From Bacteroidales bacterium (lineage in GTDB: Bacteria > Bacteroidota > Bacteroidia > Bacteroidales > Muribaculaceae): a DNA stretch of 25,732 nt. A model generated the notes under the pieces. That model had not been told where the DNA came from, ran no database searches, and saw nothing but the letters and a program-made list of their open reading frames with translations. This document shows, in pieces, positions 1 through 5,702 of this stretch (position 1 is the first letter of the stretch; the number at the start of each line of letters is the position of its first letter). The translations under genes and the position numbers were made by a program. The stretch covers positions 1 to 25,732 of the forward strand of contig SFNC01000019.1 in assembly GCA_004554255.1 (NCBI GenBank). Reading direction: 5' to 3'.

Positions 1-252
1 GTAAAAGTGGAAAACGGCTCGATGTGGATGTACATGTCAAAGGAATCAACCGGTGTGGAAAATGTTTCATCAGACACGGAAATCACTATTGAAAGCGGCA
101 TTGGCTATATAAAAGTCTCCGGCACAGATGTTTACACTATTACCACACTCAGCGGCATCTCCACGATTTCCGCAAGTGCCACCACAAATGTTGCTCCGGG
201 TTTATACATCGTAAAAGCCGGAAACAAAGTGGAGAAAGTGATAGTGAAATAG
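1..252 (+). CDS. C-terminal fragment of a secreted protein with a T9SS-type sorting domain (5' truncated)
   Basis: The reading frame is open from the first base, so the true start lies outside the window. About 83 residues remain, ending in TAG at 250-252. The last ~70 residues fit a type A T9SS C-terminal sorting domain: a run of short beta strands, then the characteristic end 'APGLYIVKAG-KVEKVIVK'. In known T9SS cargo this domain directs passage across the outer membrane and is cut off by the PorU sortase. The body of the protein is missing, so its activity cannot be named. Base composition is visibly more AT-rich than the genes from 1.1 kb onward. A terminator follows directly. The domain assignment is fairly secure from the ending; use of a functional T9SS by this organism is inference. 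Confidence 0.7.
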   Translation, partial: VKVENGSMWMYMSKESTGVENVSSDTEITIESGIGYIKVSGTDVYTITTLSGISTISASATTNVAPGLYIVKAGNKVEKVIVK

Positions 253-270
253 AATTTTGTCCATATTGAA

Positions 271-305
271 AAGTGTCTCAGGAATTATCTTGAGGCACTT
301 TTTTT
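271..305 (+). terminator. Rho-independent terminator of the T9SS-cargo gene
   Basis: Ten-base arms at 271-280 and 291-300 (AAGTGTCTCA / TGAGGCACTT) pair fully with one G-U wobble around a 10-nt loop. A run of T residues at 299-305 follows. It sits 18 bp after the stop codon. Confidence 0.9.
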
Positions 306-374
306 GCATCATTATAACCCGTTTTAACAATGCTATCCCGTGAAATAATGAGAGAATGATAAACATAAAAATGA

Positions 375-448
375 GGCTGTGTCAAATTGAACTGCACCCC
401 AAAAGTTGGACAAAAAACTTTTGGAGTGCAGTTCATTACGACACAGCC
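375..448. repeat. Nested 74-nt palindrome with IS150/IS3-like inner arms; probable transposon-end remnant and ferritin terminator
   Basis: The outer arms GGCTGTGTC (375-383) and GACACAGCC (440-448) are perfectly complementary. After 5x5 unpaired bases, the inner 19-nt arms 389-407 and 416-434 pair with one mismatch around an ~8-nt loop. Read inward from either side the inner arms begin TGAACTGCAC, and the left one continues to CAAAAGTTGGACA. From memory, this is close to the ends of IS150-group IS3-family elements. No transposase remains and I see no target-site duplication. On the minus strand the hairpin lies about 30 nt after the ferritin stop and is followed by TCATTTTTATG, so it could also terminate ferritin transcription. 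Confidence 0.75.
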
Positions 449-476
449 CCGTTCTATGGTTCTGTGGTTGTGACGG

Positions 477-998
477 TTATTCGGCGGTGGCGAGCGGCGA
501 GGGCACGTTGTAGGTGCGGGCGGCGAGCTCGTTGTCCAGGGTGTACAGAGCCAGACCGTTGTCGCCGATGAGTTTCAGGCGGTCTATAAGGGTGCGGCAG
601 TTGTCTTCCTCCTCAACCTGCTCGTTTACAAACCAGTCCAGACGTGCGCGGCTGGCGTAATCCTTTTCGGCCTCAGCCATGGCGTAGAGGTTGTTGATGA
701 GGGCGGTAACCTTCTGCTCGTGCTCCAGAGTGGCCTGGAATGCGTCAAGTTCGTTTTTCCACTCGGTGGGAACGGCATCTATGGCTTTGAGTACCACGCG
801 GCCGCCGCGGGCGTTTACATAATTGCGGAGGATTTCGGCGTGTGCCTGTTCTTCCTGAAACTGTACGCTGTACCAGTTGGCGAAGCCGGGACGGCCTTCG
901 GCCTGGAAGTGCATGGCCATTGACAGATACAGATATGCCGACCACATTTCGGCATTAATTTGCTCGTTGAGAGCATCCTGAAGTTTGGGTGAAAGCAT
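477..998 (-). CDS. ftnA: Bacterial non-haem ferritin
   Basis: The 173-residue protein has the usual FtnA length. It stores iron by oxidising Fe(II) at a dinuclear centre and depositing mineral inside a 24-subunit cytoplasmic shell. The ferroxidase ligands are all present at the positions used in E. coli FtnA: E17, E50, H53, E94, Q127 and E130, with Y24 nearby. The motif EEQAHAE (49-55) is typical. There is no signal peptide. The start at 996-998 has an A-rich upstream region as usual in Bacteroidetes. It is monocistronic, divergent from the O-methyltransferase gene, with a promoter at 1051-1078 and a hairpin after the stop. I see no Fur-like site that I would defend. The function is secure. 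Confidence 0.95.
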   Translation of the reverse strand: MLSPKLQDALNEQINAEMWSAYLYLSMAMHFQAEGRPGFANWYSVQFQEEQAHAEILRNYVNARGGRVVLKAIDAVPTEWKNELDAFQATLEHEQKVTALINNLYAMAEAEKDYASRARLDWFVNEQVEEEDNCRTLIDRLKLIGDNGLALYTLDNELAARTYNVPSPLATAE

Positions 999-1050
999 TG
1001 TTGTTATTTTTTATAGTGAATTTTAATTGAATCGTACCGGATTAGTGACG

Positions 1051-1078
1051 CAAAAGTACTAAAAAAAAACGTTATCAA
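1051..1078 (-). promoter_or_regulatory. Bacteroidetes-type promoter for ferritin
   Basis: Read on the minus strand, TACTTTTG (plus 1051-1058) is an exact TAnnTTTG -7 box. TTG (plus 1076-1078) sits 17 nt further upstream, slightly tighter than the usual -33 spacing. The predicted transcript would have a leader of roughly 45 nt before the ATG at 998. Confidence 0.65.
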
Positions 1079-1123
1079 CAAAATAAACTGCGGCAACAAT
1101 ATCCCTATGTCGGGACAAAATGT

Positions 1124-1131
1124 TAATTTTG
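1124..1131 (+). promoter_or_regulatory. -7 box for the O-methyltransferase gene (decides the start codon)
   Basis: TAATTTTG is an exact TAnnTTTG match. No convincing -33 element is visible about 20 nt upstream. The box lies inside the possible 5' extension that begins at 1107. The expected transcription start (~1138) is almost on the ATG at 1140, so the mRNA may be nearly leaderless. Confidence 0.55.
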
Positions 1132-1139
1132 CAGATAAT

Positions 1140-1769
1140 ATGGAACTTGACGATTACATAGCCGCGCACATAGATGCCGAGCCACCGGAGCTGCATGCCC
1201 TGTACCGGCGCACGCACCTGCGCCATCTGTACCCGCGCATGTGCTCGGGGCACATGCAGGGACGTCTGCTTAAAATGCTCACCGCGATGATTAACCCGTC
1301 GCGGATTCTGGAGTTGGGCACATTCACGGGGTATTCGGCGCTGTGTTTTGCCGAGGGGATGCCGCAGGGCTGCACCCTGGACACTGTGGAGATTGACGAC
1401 GAGATGGAGCCGGAACTCTCCGCGCTGTTTGCCGCCTCGCCACGCGCCGCGGACATACGCCTGCACATCGGCGACGCCTTGGAGGTGGTGCCCTCCCTGC
1501 CCGGACAATGGGACATGGTGTTCATTGACGCCAACAAGCGCCTGTACCGGCAGTATCTGGACATGGTGCTGGAGCGTGTCCCCGTAGGCAGTTTTATCCT
1601 CGCCGACAATACCCTGTGGGACGGCCACATACTGGACGCGGAAACGTGCCGCGACGCCCAGAGCCGCGCCATTGCGGACTTCAACGACTACGTTGCCGCC
1701 CATCCCGCGCTGGAAAAAGTGATTCTGCCCGTCCGCGACGGACTCACCATTATGCGCCGTGTACGTTAA
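1140..1769 (+). CDS. AdoMet-dependent O-methyltransferase (CCoAOMT/COMT-like family)
   Basis: Transfers a methyl group from S-adenosylmethionine to a hydroxyl, probably of a catechol-like small molecule; the substrate is unknown. With the start at 1140 the protein is 209 residues. Motif I is ILELGTFTGYSALCFAEG (56-73). The acidic residue after strand 2 is in DTVEID (81-86). The metal ligands of the family appear as D130, D156 and N157, with the lysine of DANK at 133. The frame remains open to an ATG at 1107, which would add 11 residues. I prefer 1140 because the -7 box TAATTTTG lies between the two. It is divergent from ferritin. rbfA follows after 56 bp, possibly from its own weak promoter. 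The fold is secure, the substrate is not. Confidence 0.88.
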   Translation: MELDDYIAAHIDAEPPELHALYRRTHLRHLYPRMCSGHMQGRLLKMLTAMINPSRILELGTFTGYSALCFAEGMPQGCTLDTVEIDDEMEPELSALFAASPRAADIRLHIGDALEVVPSLPGQWDMVFIDANKRLYRQYLDMVLERVPVGSFILADNTLWDGHILDAETCRDAQSRAIADFNDYVAAHPALEKVILPVRDGLTIMRRVR

Positions 1770-1825
1770 CTTTCGGGCCTCCGTGTCCGTTATATTGTAA
1801 CAACAAACATAAAATACCCAAATAT

Positions 1826-2170
1826 ATGGAAACAACAAGACAAGCAAAAATAGCACGTCTGATTCAGAAGGAACTCAGCGAGATATTCCGTCAGCAGACA
1901 GCAAAGACACATGGTGTTATAGTATCCGTCAGCGCCGTGCGCGTAAGCCCGGACCTGTCCATCGCCCGTGTGTATCTGTCCGTATTCCCGTCCGAAAAAG
2001 CGCCGGAGCTGATAGAAAGCATCAACAAATCTGCCAAGACCATCCGCTACGAGCTGGCGCAGCGCGTGCGCTTCCAGCTGCGCAAGACGCCGGAGCTGAC
2101 CTTCTTCCAGGACGACTCTCTGGACTATATAGAGAATATAGACCATCTGCTGCAGAAGGACAGCGAGTAA
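1826..2170 (+). CDS. rbfA: Ribosome-binding factor A
   Basis: The 114-residue protein is the normal length for RbfA, a single KH-like domain that binds the immature 30S subunit and assists 16S rRNA 5'-end maturation and cold adaptation. Family signatures are visible: RQAKIARLIQKELSEIF near the N-terminus, SPDLSIARVYLSVF (41-54), and the C-terminal pattern R-x-x-L-R-K-T-P-E-L-x-F-x-x-D (80-97). An upstream in-frame ATG at 1616 would add about 70 residues overlapping the methyltransferase gene in another frame. That extension does not resemble RbfA, so the start at 1826 is chosen; its upstream bases are A-rich. The permease gene begins 22 bp downstream, suggesting one transcript. Confidence 0.93.
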   Translation: METTRQAKIARLIQKELSEIFRQQTAKTHGVIVSVSAVRVSPDLSIARVYLSVFPSEKAPELIESINKSAKTIRYELAQRVRFQLRKTPELTFFQDDSLDYIENIDHLLQKDSE

Positions 2171-2192
2171 GCCGTCCGTAGCGCCGTAATCT

Positions 2193-3413
2193 ATGTTCGC
2201 CTTAAAAATCGCCCTGCGGTATGTGCTGGCCCGCAAGAGCCACCGTGCCGTCAATGTCATAGCCATGATCGCCGTAGGCGGCGTGGCCGTGGCCGTGGCC
2301 GCCATGGTGGTGGTGCTGAGCATATACAACGGGTTTGAGAAGCTTTCCGAGCAGAGGACCTCGCGTATGGACCCGCCCCTGATGGTGGAGCGCGCCGACG
2401 GCCGTGTTATCGGCAACGCCGACTCTCTGGCCGCCGAGATTGCCAAAATCGGCGGCGTGGACGCGGCTTTCCCCACCATCACCGAGCGCGCTCTGCTGGT
2501 TACGGATATGGGGCAGCTGCCCATTGTCTTCAAGGGCGTAGGCGATGATTACAGCGGCGCGGTGGTAAGCCTGGATTCTCTGATTGAGACAGGGGTATAC
2601 GCCACCGAGTCCTCCACAGACCTCCCGGCCATCAGCGTGGGCGTAGGCGTCGCCAACAAGCTAAGCATAATCCCGGACAGGGCCCCTGTGGCACACCTGT
2701 ACGTGCCACGGCGCGTGGGACGCATAAACCCGGCGAATCCCGGCGCGGCGTTTTCAGAGCAGACGGTGATTATCAGCGGCGTCTTCCGCGTCGACGACCC
2801 GGACATTGACGGCGACCACATACTTGTCCCGCTGTCGGTGGCCCGCGACATTCTCATGTACGACACCGAGGCCACGGCCATAGAGCTGGCAGTGACTCCC
2901 GAGAACGCCGCCACCGCGCAGGAGGCTGTGGCAAAAGCCCTCGGCGACGGATTTACCGTCCGCAACCGCATAGAACAGCGTCAGGAAAGCTACCGGATGA
3001 TTGCCATAGAGAAGTGGGTGACATTCATGATGCTGATGATGGTACTGGTAATAGCCCTGTTCAACATCGTAAGCACCCTCTCGCTGCTCGTGATAGAAAA
3101 ACGCGACAATATGTCCACCCTGCGCGCTTTGGGCGCCACACACCGCAGTATTGGCTCGATTTTTGCTATACAAGGGTTTGTAATCACCCTCTTCGGCGGA
3201 ATTATAGGCATCATCCTGGGCGTAGCCCTGGCGTTGGCACAGGAATACGGACACTTCATAACCCTTGGCAGTGAGCCGGGACAGTCCGTGATTGAATACT
3301 ATCCCGTAAGCGTACGCGCCACCGACCTGCTGGCCGTGCTGGCTGCCGTGCTGGCCATGAGCCTGGTGATGTCCGCGACGGCAAGAATCCTTGCCCGCAG
3401 ATCCATCAGATAA
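2193..3413 (+). CDS. ABC transporter permease, LolC/LolE (FtsX/MacB) type
   Basis: Inner-membrane subunit of a MacB-like ABC system. In the Lol branch such proteins extract lipoproteins from the inner membrane for delivery to the outer membrane. The 406 residues show the standard layout: TM1 at about 19-45, a large periplasmic domain (46-270), then three helices at about 274-301, 318-352 and 375-399 forming the FtsX domain. The segment IEKRDNMSTLRALGA (301-315) between TM2 and TM3 is the cytoplasmic coupling region. The N-terminal pattern 'LARKSHRAVNVIA' is typical of Lol-like permeases. No ATPase (LolD) is in this window, so it would have to be encoded elsewhere. It lies 22 bp after rbfA and 18 bp before the radical SAM gene. 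LolC/E versus another MacB-like role is inference. Confidence 0.85.
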   Translation: MFALKIALRYVLARKSHRAVNVIAMIAVGGVAVAVAAMVVVLSIYNGFEKLSEQRTSRMDPPLMVERADGRVIGNADSLAAEIAKIGGVDAAFPTITERALLVTDMGQLPIVFKGVGDDYSGAVVSLDSLIETGVYATESSTDLPAISVGVGVANKLSIIPDRAPVAHLYVPRRVGRINPANPGAAFSEQTVIISGVFRVDDPDIDGDHILVPLSVARDILMYDTEATAIELAVTPENAATAQEAVAKALGDGFTVRNRIEQRQESYRMIAIEKWVTFMMLMMVLVIALFNIVSTLSLLVIEKRDNMSTLRALGATHRSIGSIFAIQGFVITLFGGIIGIILGVALALAQEYGHFITLGSEPGQSVIEYYPVSVRATDLLAVLAAVLAMSLVMSATARILARRSIR

Positions 3414-3431
3414 ATTGTTTTCAATAAGACT

Positions 3432-4214
3432 ATGCAGACTATACTTTTTCACGATACCATTTTCGGCCCCATACACTCGCGGCGCCTGGGCGTAAGCCTG
3501 GGAGTGAACCTTATGCCCCGCGACGGCAAGATTTGCTCGTTCGACTGTCTGTACTGCGAGGCAGGATTCAACGCCCAGGGCCCCGGAAAAAGCGGCCTTC
3601 CCTCCCGTGCCGAGGTGCGTCGGCTGCTCCGCGACAAGCTGGAGCAGATGCAGCGCGACGGCCGGAAACCGGACGTTATCACCTTCTCCGGAAACGGCGA
3701 GCCCACTCTGCATCCCGAATTTGCCGGGATTATAGACGATGTGCTGGAGTTGCGCGACACATACTTCCCCGCGGCAAAGGTATCCGTGCTCAGCAATTCC
3801 ACGCAGCTGCACCGCCCGGATGTTGTGGAGGCGTTGCGACGCGTGGACAACAACATTCTCAAGCTTGACAGCGCCGTAGAGTCCACCATGCGCACCCTGG
3901 ACCGCCCGGCAAGCCCGGCATTTACCGTGGACTCCGTGGTGGAACAGCTCGCCGCCTTCGCCGACAACTGCATAATACAGACTATGTTCACCGCCGGCGA
4001 ATACGACGGTAAAAGCTTCGACAACACCACCGATGCCGAGGTCGCCGCGCTTATTGACGCTTACCGCCGCATAAAACCCGCCGAGGTGATGGTGTACAGC
4101 ATAGACCGCCGCACGCCCGCACAGAACCTGCGCAAAGTGGACGCCGACACACTGCGGGCCATCGCCGGCCGCATCACCGCCGAGACCGGCATTCCCGTTC
4201 AGCTTACCGTCTGA
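3432..4214 (+). CDS. Radical SAM protein (COG0731-like Fe-S oxidoreductase)
   Basis: The 260-residue protein has the radical SAM cluster motif C35-x3-C39-x2-C42 (CSFDCLYC), which binds a 4Fe-4S cluster and cleaves AdoMet to a 5'-deoxyadenosyl radical. FSGNGEPTLHPEF (85-97) is the GGE-type SAM-binding segment. The N-terminal FGPIHSRRLGVSLGVN (11-26) is characteristic of the COG0731 group, which includes proteins related to the wybutosine enzyme TYW1. It lacks any extra C-terminal Cys-rich domain, so no second cluster is suggested. Substrate and pathway are unknown. It follows the permease by 18 bp and probably shares its transcript. Family assignment is secure; no biochemical role should be inferred from position. 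Confidence 0.87.
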   Translation: MQTILFHDTIFGPIHSRRLGVSLGVNLMPRDGKICSFDCLYCEAGFNAQGPGKSGLPSRAEVRRLLRDKLEQMQRDGRKPDVITFSGNGEPTLHPEFAGIIDDVLELRDTYFPAAKVSVLSNSTQLHRPDVVEALRRVDNNILKLDSAVESTMRTLDRPASPAFTVDSVVEQLAAFADNCIIQTMFTAGEYDGKSFDNTTDAEVAALIDAYRRIKPAEVMVYSIDRRTPAQNLRKVDADTLRAIAGRITAETGIPVQLTV

Positions 4215-4279
4215 ACTCTACACTGCCACTCAGCGTTTTACCATTGATAATTACTAACACAAAAAAAACATAAAACAAC

Positions 4280-4900
4280 ATGGAAAATAAAGAATTCGAC
4301 CGCATCAGTTACGCCCTGGGTCTGAGCATGGGCAACAATTTCAAGGCCTCCGGCATCAAGGAAATCAACGTGCAGGACTTTGCCGACGGCGTTGCCGCCG
4401 TATATACCGGTCTGGCACCGCGCATGAGCTACGACGAGGCCAAGGCCGAGATTCAGCGCTTCTTCGGCGAGATGCAGAAGGAGCAGGAAGAGCAGGCCGC
4501 ACGCATGGCCGACGTAAACGCCAAGGCCGGCCGCGAATTCCTGCTTGAAAACGGCAAGCGCGTAGAAGTAAAGACCACAGAATCGGGCCTGCAGTACGAA
4601 GTCCTCACCGAAGGCAAAGGCGCAAAACCCACCGCCTCGGATAAGGTTACCGTGCACTACACCGGCAAACTGATAGACGGCACAGTATTCGACTCTTCCG
4701 TTGAGCGCGGCGAACCCGCCACCTTCGGCGTGACACAGGTAATCCCCGGCTGGGTAGAGGCCCTGCAGCTGATGTCCGAAGGCGCCAAATACCGCCTGTA
4801 TATCCCTTCTCAGCTCGCCTACGGTCCCCAGGGTGCCGGCCCCATCGGCCCCAACCAGACGCTGATTTTCGACGTAGAACTGCTCAAAATAGAAAAATGA
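4280..4900 (+). CDS. Cytoplasmic FKBP-type peptidyl-prolyl cis-trans isomerase (FklB-like)
   Basis: Catalyses prolyl bond isomerisation and probably acts as a chaperone. At 206 residues it equals the length of E. coli FklB (FKBP22). The N-terminal helical dimerisation region is 1-95, with a charged helix around 60-80. The FKBP domain is 103-206. Active-site motifs are complete: VHYTG (125-129), FDSS (137-140), VIPGW (154-158), AYG (180-182) and the closing strand IFDVEL. No signal peptide is present, so it should be cytoplasmic. The start at 4280 follows an A-rich stretch of the kind used in Bacteroidetes. Its stop codon overlaps the start of the next FKBP gene in an ATGA (4897-4900), which implies translational coupling. 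Confidence 0.92.
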   Translation: MENKEFDRISYALGLSMGNNFKASGIKEINVQDFADGVAAVYTGLAPRMSYDEAKAEIQRFFGEMQKEQEEQAARMADVNAKAGREFLLENGKRVEVKTTESGLQYEVLTEGKGAKPTASDKVTVHYTGKLIDGTVFDSSVERGEPATFGVTQVIPGWVEALQLMSEGAKYRLYIPSQLAYGPQGAGPIGPNQTLIFDVELLKIEK

Positions 4901-5559
4901 GACGGCTGATGACTTGCCTGGCAATAGCCTTTGGCATAGGCTATGCCGGTGCACAGACCATGACAAACGCCGAGATTGACTCGCTGAGCCGCGCGGCCGC
5001 TACCATCATGGCCGACCAGATAAACAAGTCGGTGGCAAGCCTGGAGGGTACCGGTGTCGCCGTTAACGACTCAGTATTCAACGCCACACTGCTACAGGGT
5101 CTGCAGGGCAAGGATACCGGATTCAACACCATGCGCGCCGGCGAATACATAAACGGTATGGTGCAGCGCATGCACGCCGTGTATGTTAACCAGCAAAAGG
5201 AATTCCTCGGCAAAATGGCCGCCACGGCAAACGTGAACAAGCTTCCGAGCGGTGTTCTAATCATCACTGAGAAAGAAGGCGCCGGTCCTAAACCCACCCG
5301 CGAAGAGAGCGTAAAAATCAATTATGTGGGACGCCTGAGCAACGGTACTGAATTCGACTCCACCAAGGGCGAGCCGATAGTGCTGAAAGTCTCGGACCTC
5401 GTGCCCGGATTCACAGAAGGCCTTCTGAACATGCAGGCCGGTGGCAAATACCGCCTGATTATCCCTGCCGACCAGGCATACGGCAGCCGCGAAGTCGGTG
5501 GCGTCATCCCCGCTGATTCGGCTCTTGACTTCAGCATCGAAATAGACTCCATACAGTAA
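4897..5559 (+). CDS. Exported FKBP-type peptidyl-prolyl cis-trans isomerase
   Basis: The 220-residue protein starts with a basic n-region and hydrophobic core, with likely signal-peptidase I cleavage after AGA (17-19). There is no lipobox at the right place. It should work in the periplasm on envelope or outer-membrane proteins, like FkpA/Mip. The N-terminal helical domain is about 23-110 and the FKBP domain about 117-220. Motifs present are INYVG (141-145), FDST (153-156), VPGF (169-172) and AYGS (194-197). The usual active-site tryptophan of VIPGW is F172 here, a substitution that in other FKBPs weakens but does not abolish activity. The start overlaps the stop of the preceding FKBP gene. 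Confidence 0.9.
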   Translation: MRRLMTCLAIAFGIGYAGAQTMTNAEIDSLSRAAATIMADQINKSVASLEGTGVAVNDSVFNATLLQGLQGKDTGFNTMRAGEYINGMVQRMHAVYVNQQKEFLGKMAATANVNKLPSGVLIITEKEGAGPKPTREESVKINYVGRLSNGTEFDSTKGEPIVLKVSDLVPGFTEGLLNMQAGGKYRLIIPADQAYGSREVGGVIPADSALDFSIEIDSIQ

Positions 5560-5578
5560 AATACCACTGTATAATAAC

Positions 5579-5618
5579 AATCACGGCCGAGAGAATAAGT
5601 CCTCCCGGCCGTGATTTT
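5579..5618. terminator. Strong (likely bidirectional) terminator between the FKBP genes and porZ
   Basis: Perfect 11-bp arms AATCACGGCCG (5579-5589) and CGGCCGTGATT (5606-5616) flank a 16-nt loop and are followed by TTTT (5615-5618). On the minus strand the same stem is followed by GTTATTA, so it may also stop transcription arriving from porZ. Confidence 0.85.
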
Positions 5619-5621
5619 ATG

Positions 5622-5688
5622 TTAGACCCCGTTCCCCTCATCGCCTTAGCGCTTTCGGAGAAAGAATATTTGTTAACGCAGGGGTCTA
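5622..5688. repeat. 67-nt element bounded by 9-bp inverted repeats
   Basis: TTAGACCCC (5622-5630) and GGGGTCTAA (5680-5688) are perfect inverted repeats enclosing 49 nt. Inside are two small self-complementary units. On the minus strand these read CTTTC-TCC-GAAAG and CGC-TAAG-GCG. No target duplication or coding capacity is seen. It sits between convergent genes and could be a MITE-like repeat or a structured 3'-UTR of porZ. Confidence 0.5.
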
Positions 5689-5702
5689 ATGTGCAGATTG
5701 TA

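Noticed and set aside
1767..1798. Possible rbfA promoter (TAACTTTC and TATATTGT)
   Set aside because: Both are imperfect matches to TAnnTTTG without a -33 element, so they are too weak to list.
1616..1825. N-terminal extension of rbfA by about 70 residues
   Set aside because: It overlaps the methyltransferase coding region in another frame and does not align with RbfA. The ATG at 1826 gives the normal family length.
1059..1856. Open frame of 265 codons on the minus strand opposite the O-methyltransferase
   Set aside because: It overlaps the ferritin promoter and the methyltransferase gene, and the protein is low-complexity and unlike any family.
2283..2300. Triple GTGGCC tandem repeat
   Set aside because: It encodes alternating Val-Ala in the first transmembrane helix of the permease, so it is a codon-level coincidence rather than a functional repeat.
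2754..3812. Open frame of 352 codons on the minus strand across the permease/radical SAM junction
   Set aside because: It spans two solid plus-strand genes and the product shows no family features.
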